A DNA stretch of 64,000 nt, from NCBI RefSeq assembly GCF_015711015.1, contig NZ_CP064653.1, positions 3,968,001 through 4,032,000 of the forward strand, written 5' to 3'. The notes beneath the pieces were generated by a model. It saw only the letters and a list, made by a program, of their open reading frames with translations. It had not been told where the DNA came from and did not search any database. Each line of letters starts with the position of its first letter. Positions within the stretch are counted from its first letter, which is position 1. Of this stretch, positions 42,407 through 51,957 are shown in pieces. Made by a program: the position numbers and the translations under genes. This stretch comes from Methylomonas sp. LL1 (GTDB lineage Bacteria; Pseudomonadota; Gammaproteobacteria; Methylococcales; Methylomonadaceae).

Positions 42407-44676
42407 ATAACCGAGACGGTAGGCACACATCAGGCCGGCATCAAAGCCACAGCCGGTTTTGGTTTGGAACCGGCCTAGCGCAATTCCTGAAGGCCGAACT
42501 CAAAGACTCTCCGGAACGACGTGTCGCTGCAACTCGATTGTTCGTGGTGTCGCTAATCATCGCATTGGTTAGCCAAACATTGCACGTACCACCGTTTGGG
42601 GCGATTGCACTGCTCATCTGTTTGAGTTATGACGCCTATGCAAATGCCGGCCAATCCTTGCTGTTCGGGTTGCGCCAATTGGGCTATCTCATCATCACCA
42701 CTATGGTATCGGTATTTACACTGATGTTCGCCGGCAACGATGCCTGGCTGTTACTCTCCCTGTCTTTTATCATATTGGCCTTGGCCCTGTTTCATGCCCG
42801 CCTGATCGCCTGGCCTACCGGCATTGCACTTTGGTATTCGGTAGCGGTGATGTATACCCCAAGCAACCCCGATGCAGGCATCTACAACGCCCTATGGACC
42901 GTCCCGCTCATTGGCGTGCTGGCATTGGGTTCATGGACCGTGGTGCACCTGACCATTAAGCCACAAGATCCGCTGAAACAGCTTAAAGCCAACATTGCAG
43001 CACAACTGCTGGCAGTGGAGCACATTTTCAGCGTGCGTTTGGCCGATAGCGGAGTGCCTAGCCCTAAGCCAGAAATGCCGAAACATCCGAGTGTCGGTAG
43101 CTTCGGCAAATTATTGGTTTTGCTGGCAAACGCTGAACTCATTCATCCCTCTGTGCATAAACACCATGAGACTTATCAAGCCCTGTTGCTGGAAATTGAC
43201 GGTTTGCACCAGCTAACGGACTGGCTTGATCAGGTTTTGGCGGCGGAGTATCGCGCCCAGCCGATGACTAGGGAGAAATTAAATGTCTATCTGGCCCTGC
43301 AAAGTGCCTGTACCGCGCTGCGAGAAGGGATGTCAGAATCGCACGATGTTTCCGGGAAAATAGAGGGATTGTTGAACGACGAGATATTACACCGCTATTC
43401 CGGTCAAACCCATCCATCGGTGTTAACTGCCTTGTGGCGTGCCCTGCAACGGATTACCGGGTTGATGCATGATTTACATCAACCGGTAGTACGGCCTAAG
43501 TCTGATAACGCAGAAGAACAGACCGCCAATAGCGAAACTCATACTTGGTTTCCAGCCTGGTTCGGCTACGAGTTTTGGGCTAGGCACGCCGACAGCCTGC
43601 AATTTGGGATAAAGTTTTCCCTGGGTGCCATACTTTGCATGCTGATAGTGCAAAGTCTGGATTGGCCGGATATCAATACCGCCATACCCACCTGTCTAGT
43701 TGCCGCTCAGACCAGTCTCGGTGCCGACTACCGGCTATCAATGTTGCGCTTGTCGGGCGCTGCTTTGGGCGGGCTTTGCGCTTACTTTTATGTGATGGTG
43801 TTTCAGTCTCAACTCGACACTATTGTCGGTTTTGCACTGGCGACGGCTCCGTTCTGGGCCTTGGCCGCCTGGATAACTGCTGGTAGCGAACGTATTGCCT
43901 ATCTGGGTAGGCAATTGGGTTTTTCGTTTGCGCTGTTTGTGTTGCACGATTTCGGCGCAGTGACAGAACTCCATCTGCCGCGAGACCGAGTGATCGGAAT
44001 TTTGCTTGGTTTGATTGTGATGGGCGTGCTCGACTATGCGCTCTGGCCGCGGCGTTCGATTGTGCTGGCGCGCCACCATAGCGTATCGGCATTGCGTACG
44101 CTCGCTAAGTTCACCCTCCGGCTACCGGATGTCAGTCATTTGCTGAACTATACCTTGCCGTTGCGCCTGTCGGCGGAAAAAGATCTGGCGGTGGCTCAGG
44201 ACTTGATAGCCCACGCAATATTGGAACCGGATGCACGTTTGGCTGACAAAATTCACGAAAGGACAGCGCTCAGGGTGGTTATCAAAGAAGCCAACCATTT
44301 GTCCGGCTTGCTGCAAGTACGAAAACGCTATCGATTGCTAAGTGGTCAGCAATTCAGCCATTTCCCCGATGAACTGCAACAACATAGCCGTGCTTTTGAC
44401 GTATCGCTGGCAACTGCCCTGGAGCATGCCGCGCAGGTATTGCAAGGTGAACGTCAGGCTATCCGCGCCGAGGTTGCCCAAAGCCAGGAGCGTCTTCAAC
44501 AAAGCTACATCGAACACCATCGTATCGACAGCTTGCCGGCCGATTTGGCCATGGAATGGGAATTACGATTCATGCTGGATCAACAAATAGTAGAGTTGAT
44601 AGAGAAGATCGAAAAAACAGCGCTGGATTCTGTTCCATATCTTCAAAAATCTGCTCCGAATATTAATAGATTCTAA
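42403..44676 (+). CDS. mdtO: MdtO-like FUSC family efflux protein
   Basis: 757 residues from the ATG that overlaps the mdtN stop; a longer frame back to 42229 lies inside mdtN and is rejected. Two membrane blocks of about six helices each (FVVSLIIALVSQTLHVPPFGAIALLICLS; then FGIKFSLGAILCMLIVQSLDW with AAQTSLGADYRLSMLRLSGAALGG) each precede a cytoplasmic helical domain. This is the fusaric-acid-resistance/aromatic-acid exporter architecture. With YtcA and MdtN it reproduces the E. coli ytcA-mdtNOP order, with the outer-membrane factor placed upstream instead. Confidence 0.85.
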   Translation: MNNRDGRHTSGRHQSHSRFWFGTGLAQFLKAELKDSPERRVAATRLFVVSLIIALVSQTLHVPPFGAIALLICLSYDAYANAGQSLLFGLRQLGYLIITTMVSVFTLMFAGNDAWLLLSLSFIILALALFHARLIAWPTGIALWYSVAVMYTPSNPDAGIYNALWTVPLIGVLALGSWTVVHLTIKPQDPLKQLKANIAAQLLAVEHIFSVRLADSGVPSPKPEMPKHPSVGSFGKLLVLLANAELIHPSVHKHHETYQALLLEIDGLHQLTDWLDQVLAAEYRAQPMTREKLNVYLALQSACTALREGMSESHDVSGKIEGLLNDEILHRYSGQTHPSVLTALWRALQRITGLMHDLHQPVVRPKSDNAEEQTANSETHTWFPAWFGYEFWARHADSLQFGIKFSLGAILCMLIVQSLDWPDINTAIPTCLVAAQTSLGADYRLSMLRLSGAALGGLCAYFYVMVFQSQLDTIVGFALATAPFWALAAWITAGSERIAYLGRQLGFSFALFVLHDFGAVTELHLPRDRVIGILLGLIVMGVLDYALWPRRSIVLARHHSVSALRTLAKFTLRLPDVSHLLNYTLPLRLSAEKDLAVAQDLIAHAILEPDARLADKIHERTALRVVIKEANHLSGLLQVRKRYRLLSGQQFSHFPDELQQHSRAFDVSLATALEHAAQVLQGERQAIRAEVAQSQERLQQSYIEHHRIDSLPADLAMEWELRFMLDQQIVELIEKIEKTALDSVPYLQKSAPNINRF

Positions 44677-44727
44677 GTCTCTGATCGCGCATTAGATTAA
44701 AAAACACGCGATACATGTAATATCTTT

Positions 44728-44747
44728 AGACTCTAAACAGTCTTTTT
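44728..44747 (+). terminator. Short terminator candidate after mdtO
   Basis: AGACT-CTAAAC-AGTCT followed by TTTT, about 50 bp past the stop. The stem is only 5 bp, so strength is doubtful. A second pair, ATCGCG/CGCGAT (44684-44712), precedes it. Confidence 0.35.
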
Positions 44748-44759
44748 GTGTTGCGGTTT

Positions 44760-44896
44760 GTGTTAAGGTCAGCTCTAAGGTACGGGATTACATTGGCATC
44801 AAGAGCCTGAACTACGAGGCCGGCGACCAGAAACAGGAAACCAAAAATCATCGCTGCTACGCCAACGTAGAAACTGAGGCTAATGAAATGGTCTAA
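44760..44896 (+). pseudogene. Orphan C-terminal coding scrap before IS3 element
   Basis: An open stretch of about 43 codons (YIGIKSLNYEAGDQKQE...CYANVETEANEMV, in part) ends at a TAA lying just inside the presumed IS left end. It has no start of its own and looks like the end of a lost gene. Family not recognised. Confidence 0.3.
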
Positions 44897-44947
44897 TAAC
44901 CCCGGGCACTTCTAAAGGCAGAATTTATACTGCTAGCAGAGGTGATC

Positions 44948-45262
44948 ATGAGTAACGACAAAAAACACAATCGACCAAAATACAGCCTGGAATTCAAACA
45001 AGATGCCGCCAGACTGGTTCTGGAAAAAAGCTATACCCAACAGCAAGCTGCCGATCATTTGGGTATCTCGCAAAGCGCCCTGGGACGCTGGGTACGAGCG
45101 GAACGCAAACCTTCAGCCAACGAGTCGGCGGTAAAAAAGTCTTGCCTGAATCTGGGGGATCATGACGAATTGATCCGATTGCGCAAGGAAAACGAACAAC
45201 TGCGAATGGAGCGCGAGATATTAAAAAAGGCCGCCGTCTTCTTTGCGAAAGAAGCCGAATAA
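44948..45262 (+). CDS. IS3-family transposase OrfA
   Basis: 104 residues from the ATG preceded by AGAGGTGATC. The helix-turn-helix (FKQDAARLVLEKSYTQQQAADHLGIS then LGRWVRAER) and C-terminal leucine-zipper segment (LIRLRKENEQLRMEREILKKAAVFFAKE) are typical of IS3/IS150 OrfA. An A6G slippery run (ATTAAAAAAGG near 45220) sits where -1 frameshifting would fuse it to OrfB. OrfB is broken, so this copy cannot transpose by itself. Confidence 0.92.
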   Translation: MSNDKKHNRPKYSLEFKQDAARLVLEKSYTQQQAADHLGISQSALGRWVRAERKPSANESAVKKSCLNLGDHDELIRLRKENEQLRMEREILKKAAVFFAKEAE

Positions 45263-45483
45263 AGTACGGGTTTATTCAGGTGCAACAGAAGATATACCCA
45301 GCGACCGTGCTGTGTCGAGTCATGCAGGTGAGCACCAGTGCCTACTACGCATGGCTCAAGGCTCCGCATGATGACGACAACAAACGCCAAGACCAGAAAC
45401 TTGCCGAAAAAATGAGGCAGATTTTTACCGACAACAAGCAGTGCTTTGGTTCGCGTCGTTTAGAGAATCACTTGCAGAAACAA

Positions 45484-46885
45484 GAGTTATAACTAAATCT
45501 GGTGTACGGCCAAGCTTGAAGAGAGGTGGCGTCCTCTGCTGAAATGAGATTGACGAGATCGAATAACAGCAACCACGAGAGACGCCATGAACAAAGATAA
45601 CGCAAAAGACTGGGGATGTGCGGGTTCCATCCACGATAGTTTGACTGATTTATTAAGAAGGGGTGCTCGCGCCTTAATTCAACAGGCAGTTGAAGCAGAG
45701 CTCCAAGCCTTTTTGACGGACTACCGGAATGTTACGGATTTGAAAGGTCGCCAGACAGTTGTTCGCAATGGGTATTTACCCGAACGTGAAATCGTTACGG
45801 GGGTGGGTAATGTGGCCGTCAAAATTCCCAAGGTGCGAGACCGTTCCGGCGGTGGCATCAAATTCAATTCGTCCTTGGTGCCACCCTATGTCCGTAAAGC
45901 CAAGCGGGTGGAAGCGGCTTTGCCCTGGTTGTATCTGCGCGGTATTTCGACGGGAGACATGCAGGAAGCGTTGTCGGTGCTACTGGGCAACGGGGCGAAA
46001 GGCTTGTCGCCAGCAGTGGTCAGTCGCCTGAAAGCCCAGTGGGGTGATGAATATCAAGCCTGGAATCAGCGGGATTTGTCGAATGAGCGCTATGTCTATG
46101 TTTGGGCCGATGGTATTTATTCGACGCTGCGCGGCGAAGATGACCGCCTCTGTCTGTTGGTGATCATCGGCGTCAATGAGCATGGTGAAAAGCGACTTTT
46201 GGCACTCTCGGATGGCTATCGAGAATCCAAGGCATCCTGGCTGAGCGTCTTGCAAGACTTGCAGGCTCGCGGTTTACAGGCCGCGCCGAAACTCGCAACC
46301 GGTGATGGGGCTCTGGGCTTCTGGGCGGCGGTGAATGAAGCTTGGCCGCAGACACGGACGCAACGCTGCTGGGTTCATAAAACGGCGAATGTGCTGGCTG
46401 CATTACCGGATTCGGTTCAGGCGAAAGCCAAGGCAGGCTTGAAGGAAATCTGGATGGCGGAAACCAAAGTTCAGGCAGCCAAAGCCTTTGATCGCTTCCA
46501 GAGAGACTTTGAAGCCAAGTACCCCAAGGCAGTTAACATCTTGGAAAAAGACCGTGAATCGCTACTGGCGTTTTACGACTTTCCCGCTGAACACTGGGTA
46601 CACATCCGCACCACCAATCCGATCGAATCGAGCTTTGCGACCATTCGCCATCGGACGACGCGAACCAAGAACTGCGTGTCACGGAATACGCTGCTGGGCC
46701 TGGTGTTCCAGTTGGCACTGACCGCCGAAAAAAGTTGGCGCAAGATACGCGGATTTAAACAATTGCCGGACGTGATCCAGGGCATCCGATTTCAGGATGG
46801 CATCGCTGAGGCAGAGAATAGGGATGAAAATCAGCAGATCGCCGCCTGATTCAATTGGCCTGTACACCAGATTTGACTATTTCTC
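45484..46885 (+). mobile_element. IS256-family insertion sequence, complete, 1402 bp
   Basis: The left end GAGTTATAACTAAATCTGG and the reverse complement of the right end GAGAAATAGTCAAATCTGG form imperfect inverted repeats that continue with GTGTAC(A)GGCCAA. A perfect 9-bp target duplication CAGAAACAA flanks it (45475-45483 and 46886-46894). It sits in IS3 orfB. The single transposase is intact, so it may be active. Confidence 0.88.
45587..46849 (+). CDS. IS256-family transposase (Mutator superfamily)
   Basis: 420 residues, full family length. It shows ARALIQQAVEAELQAFL, VRNGYLPEREIVTGVGNVAVKIPKVRDR, the catalytic VYVWADGIYS (first Asp), ATGDGALGFWAAVNEAWP (second Asp), CWVHKTANVLAALP, and the late Glu region TTNPIESSFATIRHRT. 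No internal damage, so likely functional. It lies alone inside its IS; the promoter is within the left end. Confidence 0.95.
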   Translation: MNKDNAKDWGCAGSIHDSLTDLLRRGARALIQQAVEAELQAFLTDYRNVTDLKGRQTVVRNGYLPEREIVTGVGNVAVKIPKVRDRSGGGIKFNSSLVPPYVRKAKRVEAALPWLYLRGISTGDMQEALSVLLGNGAKGLSPAVVSRLKAQWGDEYQAWNQRDLSNERYVYVWADGIYSTLRGEDDRLCLLVIIGVNEHGEKRLLALSDGYRESKASWLSVLQDLQARGLQAAPKLATGDGALGFWAAVNEAWPQTRTQRCWVHKTANVLAALPDSVQAKAKAGLKEIWMAETKVQAAKAFDRFQRDFEAKYPKAVNILEKDRESLLAFYDFPAEHWVHIRTTNPIESSFATIRHRTTRTKNCVSRNTLLGLVFQLALTAEKSWRKIRGFKQLPDVIQGIRFQDGIAEAENRDENQQIAA

Positions 46886-47376
46886 CAGAAACAAGGCTTT
46901 ACCGTCGGTCGCTTTAAAACGCGGCGGATCATGCGAGATTTAAAGCTGAAGGTTCGCTACCCCAAACGATTTAAAGTCACCACGGACAGCAACCACAGCG
47001 AGAACATATCCCCCAATCGGCTGGATCGCCAATTCAAGGTCGCTTAGCCAAATCAAGTCTGGACCACGGATATTACCTATGTCTGGACGTTACAGGGCTG
47101 GCTTTATGTCGCGGTCGTTATCGATCTGTTCTCCCGCCAAGTGGTGGGCTGGGCCATTGACGACCATATGCGGACCTCGCTCTGTATCAAGGCATTACAA
47201 ATGGCCTTCTGGCGCCGCAAACCGCCGCCGGGTCTGCTACTTCACTCGGATCGAGGCAGCCAGTATGCCGGTCGGGAATGTCGGCAACATCTGGCGGTGA
47301 TGCGCATGGAGTAGAGCATGAACCGGAAAGGCAATTGTTGGGATAATTCGCCGACGGAACGATTTTTCCGTAGTTT

Positions 47377-49220
47377 GTGTCTGTAAGAAAACTCGATTTT
47401 TTCATGGTTTTGCTGACTCACTGGGCGTCACGTCAGCCGTTTTTCGGCCCAGGCCAGCATTTTTTCCCGCCAGGCGCACTCCATGATTCCAATTTGCCAT
47501 TTGGGGGGGCAAATTTTGGACGCACCTTTCCTGCACTTCGGGATTTTTTCTACCATCAGCCCTGTCTTTAGGCCGCTTTTTTATACGGCCCTCGTCGTCG
47601 ATCCGCCGCTTGTTGTTCTTGCTCGCGTAAAACGACTCCCAGGCGCTGAATGTTGCGCGCCACGATCGCGAGGGCAACATAGCGCTTGAAGCCGTCAATG
47701 CCATGATCGGGACATTTGCCCAGGCCATGCACACCGAGTGCATTGATTGCCGATTCGACAGCCGAGTGTTGCCGGCGCAGACGGACAAATGTCGGGTCGG
47801 ATTCGCGGGCTTTGTCGGCTTCCGATAGCCGGCCTTTTTTCGGCAATATGACGTTTTCCAGGTGTTGCTTGAGCTCGATCTGATTACTTGGACTGTGAAA
47901 GCCCTTGTCCAAGCTGATGGCCGTTACTGCCGGAAAGCGGGTTTGGGTGTGTTCGATCAGGGGCACGGCGATTTGATCGTCGGTGGTTTTTGCCATGACC
48001 TGATGGTGCAGGATGAAGCGGTGTTGATCTTCGACGACCGCCACCCGCAAGCCCAACTCGACCGGTACGCCGGCTTTGCCTTTGCTGATCCATTCGGTAT
48101 GAGGCTGAAAAATGGAAAAGAATTTTTCGCTGTGCGGGATGGTTTCGCCTTGCAGGACCCGGCGCCGAATCTGGTCGATCTGCCGCTCGGCATGCGCCAG
48201 ATAGCCATCGAGGTCTGCCAGCATCGGTGTCGGTAGGCCATGCGCTTGGTTCAGGCGTTGCCGGGTAGCCTGCGCCCGGTGCACATAGATTTCGGCTTGG
48301 TCGAGGTAGGTCTGATAAGCGGCTTCGATCTGCGCTTGTTTAGCCTGTCGCTTGGCTTCATCTTGCGAGGTGGAGTGTTTGAGCTTTTGAATCAACCGGT
48401 AGCTTTTCTTGAAACCACGCAAGTGATAGGCGCTTTGGCGCCATTCGGTCAAATCCAGGGCATCGCAGAGCGTCGCACAGGTTTGAATGGCTTTGCGGAT
48501 GGCGTCCCACAGCAAGTTGCTGTCGGTGGGGAAATGCACGTGAGTTTTGACCACAAAGGAATCAGCCCGGGCTTTGAGGCTTTCCCCGGCGTTTTTTTTA
48601 ACGCCTGGTGCCCCGCAAGCACCACTTCCTGGTTGATGCGATCCAGAATCTCGGGCGTGAACAAGCTGACGTTGTCACGAATCGTCTGCAACTCGTACGA
48701 CTGTTCGTCCAGCCAGTCGCTATGCCCTAACATCTGCCGGATCGTCTTGTGTTGATTGGCCAACTCTTGAATCCGGTCGTAATCCGCATCGAGACCCAAG
48801 CGCAGTACGCCCAACACCAGTATCTTCCATTGCTCCATGCCGGGCCGCCCGGTTTGGCGGTTGGCTTTGCCTTGCCCGTTCGCACGGTCAGGTATCATCT
48901 CTTCCAGAATGGTAAATACCCGCTCACGCAAGCCGGGCTCGGTGTAGAGATGTTGCAGTCCACGCAGTAATTGGGGAATGTCATCGCGCGATTTGGGATC
49001 GAGGACGATGGCGGCAATATCGGTTTCACCGAATTTGAGTTGTGGCTGAATGACGGTACGCATACAATTTCGGGTAACGAAGATTTTGGTTTTTAGGCCG
49101 TTGCAGGCTGATTTTCGCCCAAAATAGGGCAAAACCGGTCTCAGAACAACACATCTTCGTGCTGCGAAATAATTATAATATATTGATAGTTATGGCTTTA
49201 ATTGATTTCCGTTCAGGCAC
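47377..49220 (-). mobile_element. IS1182-type insertion sequence copy A (1844 bp, transposase frameshifted)
   Basis: Ends GTGTCTGTAAG... and ...CAGGCAC form short inverted repeats. It is the same length as copy B at 54952-56795 and nearly identical, with scattered substitutions (mainly near 48090-48260). Flanks differ: IS3 orfB on the left, a PEP-CTERM gene on the right, and no target duplication. This suggests recombination or deletion after insertion. Confidence 0.88.
47568..49132 (-). pseudogene. IS1182-type transposase, frameshifted
   Basis: Compared with the 521-residue intact copy B, a T-run near 48592 has eight instead of nine T residues, so the frame breaks after HQALKK. The N-terminal 227-codon piece (48449-49132) and C-terminal 328-codon piece (47568-48554) overlap in different frames. 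Domains are otherwise intact: N-terminal DUF772-like (RVFTILEEMIPDR, GRPGMEQWKILVLGVLRLGL) and DDE domain (DKGFHSPSN, AVESAINALGVHGLGKCPDHG). Slippage expression cannot be excluded. Confidence 0.9.
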
Positions 49221-50349
49221 TAAGTAACGCCGACTGGGAAATCGCTTTGAGCGATGCCGGCTATTCGGACCATATGAATGATAAGACCCCTGGTTATGCG
49301 GGCCGTGAATACCTGTCGGGCGAATGGGGAGCGGCAGTAGGCTATAGCAAAAACGGCGCCACGGTGAAACCCACTTGGCTGGAGCGCGACTTCATTTTTC
49401 CGGATTGGACAACCAATTCGAATTTCTCGACTGTGGAGGCTATTCATGCCACCGTGAGCGACGCGGACGGCGTCGTAAGCAGCGCGGCATCCACCATCGC
49501 CAATCCCGACATTCAAATCGCACAAAGCTTTCAAATTGTCGATACCTTGACCGGTACGCCGATGGGTTTGGCCGCGGCGTCGGCCGGCGGCGCCGGGCGT
49601 TCGTTCATGTCGAACCGCTATGCATTGCTGCAATCCTACAGCATCACCAATACCAGCACGGACACGCTGAATAATCTGCAATTCTTCCAACTGTTGCATG
49701 GCATGCATTCTCAAGCGGGGGTGTACGACAACCGCGGCTATGCCGGCGCTTATTCCGATTATCGCCATGACATTACCCTCCACGGAAACGACAATGGCGC
49801 AGGGAGCCAAGTGGACTATATCAGTCTTAGCAGTTCGCAAGCGCCGACCGCTTTCGAAATCGGCCATTACGGGGTGGAGGGGAACGGTATCGATGAACAC
49901 TCGCAAGGCAAGCCCAGTGTCGGTACTCATATTTCGGTAGAAGAGAACGGCTTGAATAATAACGACGAGTTCGCGCCCGAACATCCCTGGGTCGCCGGTG
50001 CCGAGCGTTGGAATATGGATTCACTGGCGCCGGGCGAGACCAAGACCTTGAGTGTGATGTTGAGTCTCTTGACCGGTTGGCGGGTGGATGCCGATACCAA
50101 TATCGGTATTGCCAATGGGTTCTCAAACAACGCAGGTCCCTCGATCGGCAGCGTCGGCTATGAATTTACGGGAGCTCATAGCGCCGGGCAATTTTTTGCC
50201 CGCTATGACCAGGAAGAAGCCGATATTGTCCAAAAATTAGTCGCCAAAGGTGAGATCGGCGCCCCCACTTTCTCGGTTCCCGGTGGCAGGCTTCAACTTT
50301 TCGGCGTGGACTTCGACGGCGAATTTACCGGCTTATTGAAATTAACTTT

Positions 50350-51319
50350 CATGGCTATGAACTTACCACAGGTTACCCGATCTGAATTTTAGTGGGATAT
50401 TCTGGAGAGCGGTCATGCAAGCAAAGATCACGAGTTTTTGGGAGTGGCAACAGCACTTTGCCGATGAAAAAAGTTGTCTTCAAGCCATCATCAACCTCAG
50501 GTGGCCTGAAGGGTTTTGCTGTCCACGCTGTGGCCATCAGAAAGGTTGGTTGCTCCAGACACGACATGTCTACGAATGTGCAGTTTGTCATCATCACACA
50601 TCGGTGACAGCCGGCACCTTGTTTCACAACACCAAATTACCGCTCGTGAAATGGTTTTGGAGTCTTTATTGGGTATCGTCGGACAAGGGTAGTATCTCCG
50701 CATTGCGGCTGACCAAACTAATTGGTGTTTCCTGGCTGACGGCGCAACGGCTGTTGAGAAAATTACGCACGGCCATGGGTGATCAGAATAATCTGTACAA
50801 ACTAAGCGGCATTATCGAATTCGATGATGCCTTTATCGGCGGCAAACGTGCCGGTAAACGCGGGCGAGGCGCCGCCGGTAAAACCACTATTTTAGTGGCT
50901 TGCGAACATAATGATGGTAAGCCCGGCTTTGTGGCTATGAAGGTGGTTGAGCAGGTGACGCACGAGAGTGTTAGAGCATTCGCCCAACAAACGCTTGCCC
51001 CAGGCCAAACCCTGCATACCGATGCGCTGGCTGCGCTCAATGTGCTGGCCGAGGAACATCACCATATCGCCAAGGTAACCCCTCCTGAAATGGCGAGTGA
51101 ATGGTTACCTTGGGTTCATGTGGTCATCAGTAACCTTAAAAGCTATTTGCTGGGTACTTACCATGGTGTGTCAGGTAACTATGTACAGGAATATCTCGAC
51201 GAATTTTGCTATCGGTTGAATCGACGATTTTGGGAAAACCAGATTCCTAACCGATTACTCACGCTATGCGTCACACATGACCCGGTATTTCTTCAACCTG
51301 CAACTTGTTCATAGCCATT
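50350..51319 (+). mobile_element. IS1595-family insertion sequence, complete, 970 bp
   Basis: Terminal repeats (C/A)ATGGCTATGAAC at both ends, flanked by the 8-bp duplication TTAACTTT (50342-50349 and 51320-51327). Both the 8-bp duplication and the transposase type fit IS1595. It interrupts a PEP-CTERM gene. Confidence 0.88.
50415..51314 (+). CDS. IS1595-family transposase
   Basis: 299 residues. The N-terminal zinc-ribbon has CPRCG and CAVC pairs (CCPRCGHQKGW, YECAVCHHHTSVTAGT). The ISXO2-like catalytic domain follows: IEFDDAFIGGKRAGKRGRG, TLHTDALAALN, WVHVVISNLKSYLLGTYHGVS and EYLDEFCYRLNRRF. The order and spacing of Asp/Asp/Asn-Lys/Glu are as in IS1595. Intact, likely functional. Confidence 0.93.
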   Translation: MQAKITSFWEWQQHFADEKSCLQAIINLRWPEGFCCPRCGHQKGWLLQTRHVYECAVCHHHTSVTAGTLFHNTKLPLVKWFWSLYWVSSDKGSISALRLTKLIGVSWLTAQRLLRKLRTAMGDQNNLYKLSGIIEFDDAFIGGKRAGKRGRGAAGKTTILVACEHNDGKPGFVAMKVVEQVTHESVRAFAQQTLAPGQTLHTDALAALNVLAEEHHHIAKVTPPEMASEWLPWVHVVISNLKSYLLGTYHGVSGNYVQEYLDEFCYRLNRRFWENQIPNRLLTLCVTHDPVFLQPATCS

Positions 51320-51571
51320 TTAACTTTTGGCTTTGATTCTTCGCTGTTCGCCAACGTCGATGAATCGCTGCTACGAGTCTTCCAGTGGAAGAACAATCGC
51401 TGGGAAAACTTAGGCGGCACGGCTTCGCTTGACGACCGCACCATCACGGTCTATGCCGATAGCCTTTCGCACTTCGCGGTCGCTGCAGTACCGGTTCCCG
51501 GCGCCGTATGGCTATTCGGTTCAGGCTTGTTTGGCCTCGGCTTGTTGAGAAAACGTACGGCGGTAGCCTAA

Positions 51572-51957
51572 GGTTTATCGGTCCCCTTTTGTCACGCCGA
51601 GTAAAGTAATACCGCCAGCAGTGCGAATCAATTCGCACGACTTTCTGCGAGACATTTACTCTCATTCAGCGAAGGTTTCGAAACGCTCGATTTACACGAT
51701 GCCGAGGCCTTGTTGGAGCGCTTGTCGCCAGTCGATGCTTGCGGCGATTGAGAGCCTGGAGGCCGAATTTTTTCACTTCGGCGCTCACAGGCTCAAACCG
51801 GCCGCCGCCCGACTGTTGAAGCGCAAAAACACCGCGCTGCTTCCCCAACGCCAACAGCTTCAGTCCCCTGACTTATTGTATAGAACCAGGTTTAGTGTTA
51901 AATATTCAGCCAACCATCCCATTACTTGCCAGTCCCTCACCATAGGAAGTCACTACG
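51572..51957. other. Intergenic region with palindrome and a possible ATPase-tail scrap
   Basis: A perfect 18-bp palindrome-like repeat GTGCGAATCAATTCGCAC lies at 51621-51638, 50 bp after the broken PEP-CTERM gene. At about 51663-51760 one frame reads FSEGFETLDLHDAEALLERL and stops. This resembles the end of AAA/cyclase-type proteins (GFxTxDLxxAxxLLxxL) and may be a remnant. No intact gene was found. Confidence 0.35.

Larger units (their letters stand above)
44889..47376 (+). mobile_element. IS3-family element (IS150-like), interrupted and truncated
   Basis: Left end placed at TGGTCTAATAACCCC. orfA is intact, orfB is split by an IS256-type insertion (45484-46885) flanked by the 9-bp repeat CAGAAACAA and also carries two in-frame stops. 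The right end is lost: at 47377 the sequence passes directly into an IS1182-type element within the orfB motif SPTERFFRSL. The element is dead. Confidence 0.75.
45280..47376 (+). pseudogene. IS3-family transposase OrfB, disrupted
   Basis: The first part (to 45474) encodes YPATVLCRVMQVSTSAYYAWL...QCFGSRRLENHLQKQ. The rest resumes after the IS256 insertion at 46895 with GFTVGRFKTRRIMRDLKLKV and includes the rve catalytic core (WTTDITYVWTLQGWLYVAVVID; LLLHSDRGSQYA). Internal TAG codons occur near 47045 (VA*PNQVW) and 47312. It ends abruptly at SPTERFFRSL where the IS1182 copy begins. DDE Asp residues can still be read but the gene is inactive. Confidence 0.88.
49221..51571 (+). pseudogene. PEP-CTERM-type exported protein, truncated by IS1182 and split by IS1595
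   Basis: The N-terminus is missing: the frame enters from the IS1182 end at SNADWEIALSDAGYSDHMND. It runs about 376 codons (beta-rich, NTSTDTLNNLQFFQLLHGMHS, SLAPGETKTLSVMLSLLTG) to the IS1595 insertion at 50350. It resumes at 51328 with GFDSSLFANVDESLLRVFQW and ends with VPVPGAVWLFGSGLFGLGLLRKR. Removing the IS and one TTAACTTT copy joins the halves in frame (GLLKLTF-GFDSSL). The lost 5' part means it cannot be exported now. Confidence 0.85.
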
